A stretch of DNA of 38,941 nt, from assembly GCA_905233465.1 (NCBI GenBank), contig CAJOEI010000021.1, forward strand, positions 1-38,941, read 5' to 3'. This DNA comes from an uncultured Bacteroidaceae bacterium. GTDB taxonomy: Bacteria; Bacteroidota; Bacteroidia; Bacteroidales; Bacteroidaceae. The position numbers were made by a program, and so were the translations under genes. Shown piece after piece: positions 19,039 through 28,210 of the stretch. How positions within the stretch are numbered: the first letter of the stretch is position 1; each line of letters begins with the position of its first letter. The notes under the pieces are model-generated. The model was not told the origin of the DNA, ran no database searches, and saw nothing but the letters and a program-made list of their open reading frames with translations.

Positions 19039-22000
19039 ATGATGAAACAGGTAAACAACCGGATTCCTTCACGAATCCTAGCCCTCATGTGTGGGCTTTT
19101 CATCTCCCTTGGTGCCTTTGCCCAGATAACGGTCAAAGGCCACGTAAAGGATGATACCGGCGAACCCGTTGGCGGAGCCACAGTCCGTGTCGTAGGACAG
19201 GATGGTGGTACCACAACCGATTTCGACGGTAACTTCACTATTCAGGCACCTCAGGGTGGCCAGATTACAATCTCATTCATGGGTTTTGCCACGCAGACAC
19301 TGCCAGCCCGTGCTACAATGAACATCACTATGCACGAGGATGCCAAGTTGCTCGAGGACGTGGTGGTCATCGGTTACGGTGTAGCCAAGAAGACCGACTT
19401 GACAGGTTCTGTCACAGCCATGAAACCCGACGAGAAGAATCATGGTATAATCACTAATGCCCAAGACATGATCCAGGGTAAGATTGCCGGTGTGAGCGTC
19501 ACCAGCGGCGGCGGCACACCTGGCGGTGGCGCTGACATCCGCATTCGCGGCGGCTCATCGCTCAACGCCAGCAACGACCCGCTCATCGTCATCGATGGTC
19601 TGGCACTTGATAATCAAGGCGTCAAGGGCTTGGCCAACCCCCTGTCGATGGTCAATCCTCAGGATATCGAGAGCTTCACGGTGCTGAAGGATGCATCCGC
19701 AACGGCCATCTATGGTAGCCGCGGATCTAACGGCGTCATCATCATCACCACCAAGAAGGGCCGCAAGGGACAGAAAGCACATGTGAGCTACAACGGCAAT
19801 ATCAGCTACTCCACTCGCCAGAAATCCTTAGATGTGCTCAACGCTGACGAATATCGTAGCTTCGTCAAGAAATACTACGGCGAGGAATCAGCAGCTGCCG
19901 CATTGCTCGGCAACGCCAACACCGACTGGCAGGACGAGATCTACCACGGAGCATTTAGCGTGGACCACAACATCACAGTATCCGGTGGCCTGAAGAACAT
20001 GCCATATCGCATTGGTGCCGGCTACACCAACCAAGACGGTATCCTGCGCGGCTCAGACTTCGAGCGCACCACGGCAAGCATATCACTCATGCCATCGTTC
20101 CTCGATGACCACCTGACATTCAACATCAACGGTAAGTTCATGTTTGCCCACAACCACTACGCCAATGGCGATGCCATCAGCGAAGCTGTGCGCATGGACC
20201 CCACACAGCCCGTGTTCACTGACGATCCCGCGTTCGACAACTACGCACACTTCTTCCAGTGGACAGCCGACGGCTCAACATACAGCGACCCATACCACCC
20301 CACCAAGGCCAATACCTACGCCGCCAAGAACCCCGTCTCGCTGTTGCACGAGAAGAATGATCGCGCGCGTTCCTTTGATTATATGGGCAACGTGGAGGTT
20401 GACTACAAGATACACGGCTTCGAAGACCTGCGCCTGCACATGAACTTCTCAGGCGACTGGAGCACTGGTAAGCAGAAGACAACCTTCCAGCCATGGGGAC
20501 CGTCAAACTACTACTATGGCAACGACGGCTACACCAAGGAGAGCAAATACAACCTTATCTATACAGCATATGCTCAGTACTACAAGGACTTCAGCGACAA
20601 CCACCACTTTGACATCATGGCTGGTTACGAATGGAGCCACAAGAAATACTGGGGCGACAGCTACTATGGAGGTATCTATCCTTCCACATCACCGCTGCTT
20701 GACGACGTGACAGGCCTGCCGCTCGCCGGCACTCCTTATCGTCCGTCTTCCTCCGAGTGGAAACAGGAGAACTACCTCGTCAGCTTCTATGGCCGTGCCA
20801 ATTACATCGCATTCAACCGTTACATGCTCACAGCCACAGTGCGTCGTGACGGCTCCAGCCGCTTCAAGCAGCACTGGGCAACATTCCCGTCAGCAGCTTT
20901 GGGATGGAAGATCAGCGAGGAGAACTTCCTCAAGGACGTTGATGTCCTCGACGAGTTGAAGCTACGTCTCGGTTGGGGTATGACCGGACAGCAAGACGGT
21001 ATCGGCAACTACAACTACTTTGCATCCTACAATGCCAACATCAACAACACCGATGGCCGCTATCCCATCACAGGCATCAACGACTCTGGTCTGCTCTATC
21101 GTCCTGACGCATACAACGAGGACCTGAAGTGGGAAACAACTACAACATACAACGTCGGTCTGGATTTCAGCCTGTTCAAGAACCGCTTGGAAGGTAGCGT
21201 CGACGCATACTACCGCAAGACCACCGACCTCATCAACTACGCCACCGTCAGCGCTGGTTCCAACTTCCGCAACCAGGTGCTCTCCAACATCGGTTCCTTA
21301 GAGAACAAGGGTGTTGAGGTATCGCTCACTGCCCGCCCCGTTGTCACCAAGGACTGGATGTGGGAGATCTCAGGCAACTTCACATGGAACAAGAACGAGA
21401 TTACTGAGCTCACTGGCGAGTCATCAATTGTCATGACCGGCGACATCAGCTCTGGTACGGGCAATCAGGTTCAGGCACATGCTGTGGGCCATCCCGCACG
21501 CTCCTTCTATGTCTACCAGCAGGTCTACGACCAGAACGGCATACCTCTCGAAGGTGTCTACGTCGACCGCAATGGCGATGGCAAGATCAGCGAGAACGAC
21601 CGTTACTTCTACAAGAGCCCTGCCGCTCCCTACATGGCTGGTCTGAGCACTCGCCTCCAGTACAAGAACTGGGACCTCGGCATCGGCTTGCGTGCAAACT
21701 TCAACAACTACGTCTACTGGGACAAGCAGGCTGGATATGCCAACACCGCCAAGCGCTACGACAGCTCGTTCGATTACTTGCAGAATACCATCCCGTCGGC
21801 TGTGAACAACAACTGGTCAACATACGATCATGTCCTCTCTGACTACTACGTCCACAATGCCACATTCCTCAAGTGTGACAACATCACATTGGGCTACTCC
21901 TTCAATGTGGATAATGTCCTCAGCGGACGTGCTTACGCCAGCGCAACCAACGTGTTCACTGTCACCAAGTACGACGGCATCGACCCGGAGGTGTTCAGCG

Positions 22001-22065
22001 GCATCGACAACAACATGTATCCCCGTCCATTCACCGTTCAGCTCGGCGTCAGCCTTGACTTCTAA
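19039..22065 (+). CDS. susC: SusC-family TonB-dependent outer-membrane transporter
   Basis: A 1008-residue outer-membrane transporter. It has a signal peptide (to about GAFAQ), an N-terminal carboxypeptidase-like domain (VKGHVKDDTGEPVGGATVRVVG, about 30-110), a TonB-box-like stretch (DVVVIGYG), a plug with IRGGSSLNASNDPLIVIDG, the SusC signature AIYGSRGSNGVIIITTKKG, and a 22-strand barrel ending in VQLGVSLDF. It imports maltooligosaccharides captured by SusD, driven by TonB. A second ATG is one codon in. It is followed by susD after 12 bases. Length and order match starch Sus transporters; the substrate is inferred from the neighbouring GH97 and GH77 enzymes. Confidence 0.95.
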   Translation: MMKQVNNRIPSRILALMCGLFISLGAFAQITVKGHVKDDTGEPVGGATVRVVGQDGGTTTDFDGNFTIQAPQGGQITISFMGFATQTLPARATMNITMHEDAKLLEDVVVIGYGVAKKTDLTGSVTAMKPDEKNHGIITNAQDMIQGKIAGVSVTSGGGTPGGGADIRIRGGSSLNASNDPLIVIDGLALDNQGVKGLANPLSMVNPQDIESFTVLKDASATAIYGSRGSNGVIIITTKKGRKGQKAHVSYNGNISYSTRQKSLDVLNADEYRSFVKKYYGEESAAAALLGNANTDWQDEIYHGAFSVDHNITVSGGLKNMPYRIGAGYTNQDGILRGSDFERTTASISLMPSFLDDHLTFNINGKFMFAHNHYANGDAISEAVRMDPTQPVFTDDPAFDNYAHFFQWTADGSTYSDPYHPTKANTYAAKNPVSLLHEKNDRARSFDYMGNVEVDYKIHGFEDLRLHMNFSGDWSTGKQKTTFQPWGPSNYYYGNDGYTKESKYNLIYTAYAQYYKDFSDNHHFDIMAGYEWSHKKYWGDSYYGGIYPSTSPLLDDVTGLPLAGTPYRPSSSEWKQENYLVSFYGRANYIAFNRYMLTATVRRDGSSRFKQHWATFPSAALGWKISEENFLKDVDVLDELKLRLGWGMTGQQDGIGNYNYFASYNANINNTDGRYPITGINDSGLLYRPDAYNEDLKWETTTTYNVGLDFSLFKNRLEGSVDAYYRKTTDLINYATVSAGSNFRNQVLSNIGSLENKGVEVSLTARPVVTKDWMWEISGNFTWNKNEITELTGESSIVMTGDISSGTGNQVQAHAVGHPARSFYVYQQVYDQNGIPLEGVYVDRNGDGKISENDRYFYKSPAAPYMAGLSTRLQYKNWDLGIGLRANFNNYVYWDKQAGYANTAKRYDSSFDYLQNTIPSAVNNNWSTYDHVLSDYYVHNATFLKCDNITLGYSFNVDNVLSGRAYASATNVFTVTKYDGIDPEVFSGIDNNMYPRPFTVQLGVSLDF

Positions 22066-22077
22066 ACCTCAAAACTT

Positions 22078-23694
22078 ATGAAAGCTATGAAATTCAAATA
22101 TATCCTTCCCGCAGCAGCTGTCATGCTCGCTGCCGGACTGACATCGTGTGTCGGCGACTTGGATGTCACGCCCATCGACCCCGCCACAACCATGACTGTC
22201 GACGAGCCCGCGCTCTACACCAAGTGTTATGCCAATATGGCTTTGGCCGGCAACACCGGTGCCGACGGCGACTGCGACATCGACCGCCTCGACGGTGGCA
22301 CCACAGGCTTCGTACGCCAGATGTGGAACGCCAACGAGCTACCCACCGACGAAGCCATCTGCTGCTGGGGCGACCCGGGCATACCACAATTCAACTTCAA
22401 CACATGGGATGCCTCACACCCAATGCTCGAAGGCTTCTACAACCGCCTCTTCACTGGCATTGCATACTGCAACCATTATCTTGATGTCTGCGACGGCATA
22501 GATGCCACACGCACAGCAGAGGTACGCTTCCTGCGTGCTCTCTACTACTACCATCTCATGGACTGCTATGGCAACGTGCCTTTCACCACTGTCCTCTCGA
22601 CCACAAGCCCCGAACAGATTCAGCGTGCTGACCTTTTCAAGTGGATTGAGAGCGAACTCAAGGATTGCATGGGCAATATGCTTGAGCCCGCCGTACGCAC
22701 CAGCGCATCCACAGGCTACGGCCGTGCTGACCAGGATGCAGCCAACCTCCTGTTGGCCCGCATGTATCTCAATGCAGAGGTCTACACGGGCGAGGCTCGC
22801 TGGGCTGACGCCAAGGCATACGCTGAGAAAGTCATCAACGGCCCCCACAAGCTGTGGGAAGGCGGCACCAATGGCTGGAGCTCCTACCAGATGCTCTTCA
22901 TGGGCGACAATGGCGAGAGCGGAGCTTCTGTCGAAGCTATTTTGCCGCTGCTGCAGGACGGCGTGACAACAACATCATGGGGCACCAGCCTCTTCCTTAT
23001 GGCTTCAACATGGAAGTCAGACATGGATACCAACAACGACTACGGCACCTCCGAGAACTGGGCAGGCAACCGCGCACGCAGCAACCTCATCCGCCGTTTC
23101 TTCCCCAACACGCCGCTCACCGATCTGGTATACACCATCAACGATATGGCTGCTGTGGCCAACGACGACCGCGCACTCTTCTACAGCATCGACCGCGAGC
23201 CCGTGGTGACCAATCCCAGCGAGTTCACGTCAGGTTTCTCTGTGGGTAAGTTCCGCAACACCTATTCCACAGGCGCCACACCGCATAGCACCAAATTCTG
23301 CGACACAGACTATTTCCTTATGCGCTCTGGCGAGGCTTATCTTATTGCTGCCGAGGCAGACGCACGCATGAATGGCGGCCAGATCAGCAACGACGCAGTG
23401 CAATACATCAACGCTTTGCGCAAACGCGCACATGCTTCCCAAGTCACAGCTGAGCAGTGCACTCTCGACTATATCCTCGACGAGCGCTCACGCGAGCTCT
23501 ACTTCGAAGGCTTCCGCCGCACCGACCTCGTCCGCTACGGATACTTCGGCGGCGAACACAGCGCGGACTTCACATGGGAGTGGAAAGGCGGTGTCCAGGG
23601 CGGACAGGGCTTTGAGGCATATCGCAATGTCTACGCCATCCCCGCAGAGGACAAGAACGCCAATCCCAATATCCAACAGAACGCAGGCTATTAA
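22078..23694 (+). CDS. susD: SusD-family starch-binding outer-membrane lipoprotein
   Basis: A 538-residue lipoprotein (lipobox LTSC, Cys24) with the SusD/RagB fold. TPR-like helices include VRFLRALYYYHLMDCYGNVPF and LLLARMYLNAEVYTG. The C-terminal family motifs are YLIAAEADARMNG, YILDERSRELYFEGFRRTDLVRYG and YAIPAEDKNANPNIQQNAGY. It acts as the lid of the SusC channel and binds the glycan on the cell surface. It sits 12 bases after susC and 24 before susE, clearly in one operon. Confidence 0.95.
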   Translation: MKAMKFKYILPAAAVMLAAGLTSCVGDLDVTPIDPATTMTVDEPALYTKCYANMALAGNTGADGDCDIDRLDGGTTGFVRQMWNANELPTDEAICCWGDPGIPQFNFNTWDASHPMLEGFYNRLFTGIAYCNHYLDVCDGIDATRTAEVRFLRALYYYHLMDCYGNVPFTTVLSTTSPEQIQRADLFKWIESELKDCMGNMLEPAVRTSASTGYGRADQDAANLLLARMYLNAEVYTGEARWADAKAYAEKVINGPHKLWEGGTNGWSSYQMLFMGDNGESGASVEAILPLLQDGVTTTSWGTSLFLMASTWKSDMDTNNDYGTSENWAGNRARSNLIRRFFPNTPLTDLVYTINDMAAVANDDRALFYSIDREPVVTNPSEFTSGFSVGKFRNTYSTGATPHSTKFCDTDYFLMRSGEAYLIAAEADARMNGGQISNDAVQYINALRKRAHASQVTAEQCTLDYILDERSRELYFEGFRRTDLVRYGYFGGEHSADFTWEWKGGVQGGQGFEAYRNVYAIPAEDKNANPNIQQNAGY

Positions 23695-23718
23695 TCCATT
23701 TTTAATGAACAATTCACT

Positions 23719-24945
23719 ATGAAAAAGATATTTTCATTCGTGCTGATGCTCTTGAGTGGCTTTGTCGTCCTTACGTCCTGCAGCGACGACAACGAGTCCA
23801 ACCCCACGCTCGTGCAGCCATCACAATTCAGCATGTTCCAGCCCGCTGTGGGCGATGCAGTGGTAGACCTTAGCAAGTCATCCGCCATCACGCTCTCATG
23901 GTCAATCCCAAACTATACCGACTTTGGTGCACCCGTGGTGCCGACATACATCGTTCAGATGTCACCCGTCGGCAGCTTCACCAAGAAGTTCGATGCCGAC
24001 AGTCAGGACAACGAGGGCGCAGACTTCGTCACCCTCGAACAGACGTTCAACACGCCTACGGCCGACATCAACTGCGAGCTCATCAACCAGGCACTGCAAC
24101 AGATGCTCGGATGGACCGACTATGCCGACGTGCCCGCCACGCTCGACATCACACTGCGTGCCATCGCCAGTATCCGTGATGCCTCGTCACGTGACTACAA
24201 CGAGATTGTTTCTTCCAACACCGTCACCGTCAAGACCGCGCCATACTACATCCTCAAGCGCGACCCGTTCTGCTGGTACATGGTTGGTAACAACATCGGC
24301 AGCGCTTCGTGGTCCAACGATGCAGCAGGCGTGGGCCTCGGCCTCATCCCGCTACTGCCCAGCACAGATGAGACATACGATGAAGCCACTGGCACAGGTG
24401 TCATCTCCTACACTGGTTACCTGCCCGCAGGCACACAGTTCAAGTTCATCCTCAACCCAGGCTCATGGGACGACCAGCTCAACTACACCAATGTCAAGAA
24501 TCCCGATGCCAACCTCATCTCCGACGAGGATGGTGACAACCACAACATCGGCATCAAGGCTGACGGTTACTACACCATCAAGATTGACACCAAGGCCAAG
24601 ACAGTCATTGTCGAAGCATACGAGAAGAACGTCAAGACCTTTGCCTCTATGGCCATGCCCGGCTCACACAACGGTTGGGATGCTTCCGGCACACCTATGA
24701 CAGCATGCGAGACCCTCTCTGGCGAGAGCCATGTCTGGATGGCACAGTTCGACGTCGATGCCGATGCTCCTGCCGACGGAGGCGTGAAGTTCGCAGCCAA
24801 CGGCGCTTGGGACGACAACTGGGGTTCGGCAGCCTTCCCATGGGGCAACGGCAACGGCGGCGGTGCCAACATCCCATACACTGCTGGCTCCTACACCGTC
24901 ATCTTCAACGACATCACAGGACAGTACTTCTTTATCGCTAATTAA
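23719..24945 (+). CDS. susE: SusE-type surface starch-binding lipoprotein
   Basis: A 408-residue lipoprotein (lipobox VLTSC, Cys21). The N-terminal SusE-like Ig domain (about 30-165) includes AITLSWSIPNYTDFGAPVVPTY. Two carbohydrate-binding modules follow (about 175-300, with WYMVGNNIGSASW and GTQFKFILNPGSWDD; and about 305-408, with SMAMPGSHNGWD and GGVKFAANGAWDDNWG). The aromatic residues in these modules fit stacking against glucan helices. SusE and SusF hold starch at the cell surface without catalysis. The short Asp/Glu-rich stretch after the lipidated Cys (SDDNES) fits surface export. Confidence 0.88.
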   Translation: MKKIFSFVLMLLSGFVVLTSCSDDNESNPTLVQPSQFSMFQPAVGDAVVDLSKSSAITLSWSIPNYTDFGAPVVPTYIVQMSPVGSFTKKFDADSQDNEGADFVTLEQTFNTPTADINCELINQALQQMLGWTDYADVPATLDITLRAIASIRDASSRDYNEIVSSNTVTVKTAPYYILKRDPFCWYMVGNNIGSASWSNDAAGVGLGLIPLLPSTDETYDEATGTGVISYTGYLPAGTQFKFILNPGSWDDQLNYTNVKNPDANLISDEDGDNHNIGIKADGYYTIKIDTKAKTVIVEAYEKNVKTFASMAMPGSHNGWDASGTPMTACETLSGESHVWMAQFDVDADAPADGGVKFAANGAWDDNWGSAAFPWGNGNGGGANIPYTAGSYTVIFNDITGQYFFIAN

Positions 24946-24949
24946 ACAT

Positions 24950-24997
24950 TTGTCAAATTGTAAATTTGTCAAATCGTGAAATTGTCAAATCGTGAAA
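24950..24997. repeat. octamer tandem repeat between susE and susF
   Basis: Six 8-bp units (TTGTCAAA, TTGTAAAT, TTGTCAAA, TCGTGAAA, TTGTCAAA, TCGTGAAA) occupy nearly all of the 59-base gap. The period is 8 here rather than 7. No promoter or hairpin is visible. Confidence 0.85.
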
Positions 24998-25004
24998 TCT
25001 TAGT

Positions 25005-26930
25005 ATGAAAAAGTTTATGATTATAGCAGCGGCAGCCCTTTTCGGGCTGACCGCCTGCACCGAAGACTATAAGGACTGGGAACCCCAGACACAGCCCACG
25101 CAGCCCGCAACCGTCAACTTTGCCGGAGGCAGTGTCACAGAGGTGCCTACCATAGACCTCAACAGCATCGATGCCAGCCAGACGATGGTCAAGATAGCAT
25201 CCATCGTGGCCCCCACAGCCTCCGACGAGAGCTATGCACCCATCTACACCCTCAACATCGGCGAAGCAACATACGACTTAGATGCTGACGGACAGATTGC
25301 AGCCGCTACACTCCAGCAGCTTATCTCTGAGACCTACGGCCGCAAACCCGTGGAGCGCGAGCTCAGTGCCACAATCAGCGCATGGCTCTCCAATGGCAGC
25401 ACCACCGTCAAGAGTGCTACTTCGGATGTCTTCAAGATCAAAGCCATCCCACAGGCTCCTACCATCGAGGCAGCATACTACCTCACAGGCAGCATCAACG
25501 GATGGGACAACACCGACACCACCTACAAGCTCACCAACGACGGCAGCGACCCCTACAGCAACCCAACTTTCCGCCTCCGCATCCCCGCCCCTGAAGACGG
25601 CGGCAACATCGAGTTCAAGATGACACCCGAGAGCGGTCTTGGCGGCGACTGGAGCGGCTGTCTGGCAGCTGGCAGCGAGGAGGGCAAGTTCGTCTATGAC
25701 AACGCAGGCGGCAACCTCGTCATCACTGCCGATCCCGACGCTCTCTTCTATGACCTGACCTTCAACATGCTCGACCAGACATGGAAGGCAACTCCCGTAG
25801 GCTACAACGAGTTCATCTACGAGATTGGCAACGAGAGCGTATGGAGCGAGCCTCATCCTCTCCACGGCAACGGTCTGGGACAGTATGAAGCTGTCATCTA
25901 TCTCAACGGTGAGTTCAAGTTCAAGCCCAACAAGGACAACTGGGACGGCGACTGGGAGAAGGTCAGCGGCGATGCCACAAGCGGCACACTCACAGCCGAC
26001 GGCGGGCCCAACATCGACGGCGTTGAGGCTGGCTTCTACTTCGTACAAGTCGACCTCAAGGAGATGACCTACAAGCTCACCCTCGTCAACACCATCAGCA
26101 TCATCGGCACTGTGCGCGGCAACTGGGACACCGACATCGACATGACCTACAACGAGAACCTCAAGTGCTGGGAGGCCCGCGAGGCCCTCAACGCCGGTGA
26201 GTTCAAGTTCCGTGCCAACCACGACTGGGCCATCAACTGGGGCGGTGCCTTCGACAACCTCACACAGGGCGGCGACAACATGCAGATTGCCGAGACAGCC
26301 AAATATCTCATCCGTCTCTACCTCAGCGATGAGGCTCCAGCCCACTGCACCGTGCAGGTGGACAACGGATTCCCCGACTTCCTCTATGAGATAGGCAACG
26401 AGAGCAGCTGGGGCACCAGCCACCCGCTCGCTGGCAACGGCCAGGGCCAATACACAGGCTTCTACTACCTCAACGGTGAGTTCAAGTTCAAGCCCAATGC
26501 CGACAACTGGGACGACGACTACGAGAAGCTCAGCGGCGACGCCTACGCCGGCACCCTCAAGCAGGACGGCGGCCCCAACATCGACGCTCCCGAAGCTGGC
26601 GTGTACAAGATTGATGTCGACCTCGCTGCTATGACCTACACGCTCACGGCCATCACTGCAGTAGGTATCATCGGCAACGGAGGCGACTGGGCTAACGACA
26701 TCGACATGACCTACAATGTCGACGCTGGCTGCTACGAGGCTACAGCAGAGCTCGCTGCAGGTGAGTTCAAGTTCCGCGCTAACCACGACTGGGGCATCAA
26801 CTGGGGCGGCAGCCTTGACAACCTCAGCCAGGACGGAGCCAACCTCTCCGTCGCCGAAGCCGGGACATACAAGGTTCAGCTCTTCCTCAGCTATGCTGGC
26901 AAGCACTACGCTACGCTGACAAAACAATAA
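25005..26930 (+). CDS. susF: SusF-type multi-module surface starch-binding lipoprotein
   Basis: A 641-residue lipoprotein (lipobox LTAC, Cys18; acidic CTEDYKD start). It has an N-terminal Ig-like domain (about 35-150), a first starch-binding module (about 155-265, YYLTGSINGWDN), then two tandem copies of a 189-residue block beginning at residues 270 and 459. Each block holds an FxYEIGNES...W module and an IIG...W-DIDMTYN module, so five binding modules in all. The two blocks are also very similar at DNA level. Substrate contacts are inferred from conserved W residues in GEFKFKP/GEFKFRANHDW loops. Last gene of the operon, followed by a terminator. Confidence 0.88.
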   Translation: MKKFMIIAAAALFGLTACTEDYKDWEPQTQPTQPATVNFAGGSVTEVPTIDLNSIDASQTMVKIASIVAPTASDESYAPIYTLNIGEATYDLDADGQIAAATLQQLISETYGRKPVERELSATISAWLSNGSTTVKSATSDVFKIKAIPQAPTIEAAYYLTGSINGWDNTDTTYKLTNDGSDPYSNPTFRLRIPAPEDGGNIEFKMTPESGLGGDWSGCLAAGSEEGKFVYDNAGGNLVITADPDALFYDLTFNMLDQTWKATPVGYNEFIYEIGNESVWSEPHPLHGNGLGQYEAVIYLNGEFKFKPNKDNWDGDWEKVSGDATSGTLTADGGPNIDGVEAGFYFVQVDLKEMTYKLTLVNTISIIGTVRGNWDTDIDMTYNENLKCWEAREALNAGEFKFRANHDWAINWGGAFDNLTQGGDNMQIAETAKYLIRLYLSDEAPAHCTVQVDNGFPDFLYEIGNESSWGTSHPLAGNGQGQYTGFYYLNGEFKFKPNADNWDDDYEKLSGDAYAGTLKQDGGPNIDAPEAGVYKIDVDLAAMTYTLTAITAVGIIGNGGDWANDIDMTYNVDAGCYEATAELAAGEFKFRANHDWGINWGGSLDNLSQDGANLSVAEAGTYKVQLFLSYAGKHYATLTKQ

Positions 26931-26943
26931 AAGAGCCCTACAG

Positions 26944-26972
26944 CCCCCATCTCCTCCCGGAGGAGATGGGGG
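26944..26972. repeat. perfect GC-rich inverted repeat after susF
   Basis: CCCCCATCTCCTCC (26944-26957) and its complement GGAGGAGATGGGGG (26959-26972) form a perfect 14-bp palindrome with one central base. Related C/G-rich blocks occur inside priA and inside the ligase-like gene. Confidence 0.8.
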
Positions 26973-26983
26973 AACATTACAAC

Positions 26984-27017
26984 AAGAGGCTGTGTAACCC
27001 ACAGCCTCTTTTCTTTC
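26984..27017 (+). terminator. intrinsic terminator of susCDEF
   Basis: AAGAGGCTGTG and CACAGCCTCTT form a perfect 11-bp stem (26984-27010) with a 5-nt loop, followed by TTCTTTC. It lies 53 bases after the susF stop and supports susF being the last gene of the operon. Confidence 0.8.
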
Positions 27018-27124
27018 GCCCTAATACGAACAAATTAATTCCACTATACGTCCATATTATTGAAAAGCAGCACTCTCCCAGCATACCTTAAACGGCCAGA
27101 AAGACGTTTTAGCAGACACTAATA

Positions 27125-27159
27125 ATTGTGAATTATAAATTATGAATTGTGAATTATTT
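27125..27159. repeat. heptamer repeat containing a stop codon
   Basis: Five 7-bp units (ATTGTGA, ATTATAA, ATTATGA, ATTGTGA, ATTATTT). The stop codon of the small minus-strand gene (27154-27156) lies in the last unit. Confidence 0.85.
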
Positions 27160-27528
27160 AGAGGCTGATCTCACACTGATTTTCTTCCCTTCCTTGCTCC
27201 ACGTATATATCCATGAGCCTTTGCGGCTGGTGATGGTATTGCCGCTGACTCCCACAATCTCGCCGACCTCCGAGACGCTCATTGCCTTGAGCGTGCGGCC
27301 TTTGGCATCATAGATGCGATAGTAGGAATAGTATTTCGCCACGAAGAAGTCCGAGCCCCAGCCCTTCAGCTCGCCCACGCTGCTGCGTGCGAGCCCTCCG
27401 ATCTTCTTACCATTCTCGTCATAGACATAATACCAGTTCTTCGTTTCTTCGACAAACGAGATCTGTTGCCGTTGTGCCGCTGCATTGAGCGTCACGAGCA
27501 ATAATAATATGGTGAAAAGCTGTTTCAT
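27154..27528 (-). CDS. small secreted protein of unknown function
   Basis: A 124-residue protein starting at the ATG at 27528, with a clear signal peptide (MKQLFTILLLLVTLNAAAQRQ). The frame is open further upstream, but the promoter at 27559-27590 overlaps that part. The mature protein is rich in Lys, Ser and Tyr and has two similar short segments (WYYVYDENGKKIGGLARSSVGEL and YYRIYDAKGRTLKAMSVSEVGEI), suggesting a small internal duplication of a beta-hairpin motif. Predicted periplasmic or exported. I do not recognise the family. It is transcribed alone, convergent with susF. Confidence 0.7.
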   Translation of the reverse strand: MKQLFTILLLLVTLNAAAQRQQISFVEETKNWYYVYDENGKKIGGLARSSVGELKGWGSDFFVAKYYSYYRIYDAKGRTLKAMSVSEVGEIVGVSGNTITSRKGSWIYTWSKEGKKISVRSASK

Positions 27529-27558
27529 CTGCATGTGTATTCCATAAGAGTGTCGTTG

Positions 27559-27590
27559 CAAAAGTAACGACATTCAGCATAACAGCCAAA
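27559..27590 (-). promoter_or_regulatory. promoter of the small secreted protein
   Basis: On the minus strand TTTG (27590-27587), 20 bases, then TACTTTTG (27566-27559): both elements match the Bacteroidota consensus exactly. The start codon at 27528 is 30 bases downstream. Confidence 0.75.
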
Positions 27591-27676
27591 TAAAAAGCTC
27601 CAAAAAACATTATTTATCCCTCTACCGCGCATAAGCTTATGGAGCATCGCCGTACATTCTATGGATGTTTTTTGTT

Positions 27677-27805
27677 CATCATCCGGACATTTCTTTGAGT
27701 CCATGTGCGTGGACTCTTGAGTCCATGTGCGTGGGCTCTTGAGTCCATGTGCGTGGACTCATGAGTCCGTGTGCGTGGACTCAAACATTTGTCCGGACGA
27801 TGATG
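27677..27805 (+). repeat. four tandem 22-bp palindromes inside a flanking inverted repeat
   Basis: Four 22-bp units start at 27697, 27719, 27741 and 27763. Each is GAGTCCA-TGTGCG-TGGACTC plus two bases, so each forms a 7-bp hairpin with a constant 6-nt loop. Two units differ by one base (TGGGCTC in unit 2, GAGTCCG in unit 4), and both changes keep the stem paired as G-U in plus-strand RNA. The array is enclosed by CATCAT-CCGGACA (27677-27689) and TGTCCGG-ACG-ATGATG (27790-27805), a 13-bp stem with a 3-nt bulge. No ORF covers it. It could be a structured RNA, a cruciform or a multi-site operator. Confidence 0.85.
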
Positions 27806-27814
27806 TAATATTCA

Positions 27815-27840
27815 CTGGAGGAAACACGAACAACCTCCAG
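27815..27840 (-). terminator. possible hairpin downstream of the 27842 gene
   Basis: CTGGAGG (27815-27821) and CCTCCAG (27834-27840) pair over a 12-nt loop, right after the stop codon of the minus-strand gene. No T-run follows, so terminator function is uncertain. Confidence 0.35.
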
Positions 27841-27841
27841 A

Positions 27842-28210
27842 CTAGTCTACCCTCCAGCACTTGCGCGTTCCTCCTGTGAATGAACGTGCTGACATGGAAC
27901 TGAGGAATTGTATGTCTGGCCAGAAATGCTTGACGATTTCGTTTCTGAGCCAACGAATGTCGATGCGTTTCTCATCATCAAGGAAGGACCACCAGACAAA
28001 GACCTCCCGTTCTGTGGGTCCGAATTGCCTTTTCTCCACGGTGAATCCCTGACGGAAGTCACCCGTGTTTTGTGTTGTCAGATCGACTTCCATCTCATCC
28101 ATGCTAACCTTTCTGGTCAGCTCAATGACGTAGTCGCGTACTTGTTCAAAGTCCTCGGGACGTTCGGTGGTCATGTAGTACTCGACCAAATGGAATAAAG
28201 AAGTTCTCAT
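27842..28210 (-). CDS. hypothetical protein, 122 residues
   Basis: A soluble, mixed-charge protein of 122 residues without signal peptide or membrane segment. It contains EDFEQVRDYVIELTRKVSMDE and REVFVWWSFLDDEKRIDIRWLRNE, a pattern that could be an alpha/beta fold. Not recognised. Its ATG overlaps the stop of the upstream small gene by four bases (ATGA, 28207-28210), so the two are translationally coupled. The overlap itself is made of 7-bp repeat DNA. Confidence 0.6.
   Translation of the reverse strand: MRTSLFHLVEYYMTTERPEDFEQVRDYVIELTRKVSMDEMEVDLTTQNTGDFRQGFTVEKRQFGPTEREVFVWWSFLDDEKRIDIRWLRNEIVKHFWPDIQFLSSMSARSFTGGTRKCWRVD

Noticed and set aside
25278..27002. Long open frame of 574 codons on the minus strand across susF
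   Set aside because: It is opposite a convincing lipoprotein gene with repeats; its Val/Glu/Leu-rich sequence is the mirror of Asp/Asn/Gly-rich codons and shows no domain or start signal.
27697..27782. CRISPR-like look of the 22-bp tandem repeats
   Set aside because: There are no spacers, units abut directly, and no cas genes are nearby.
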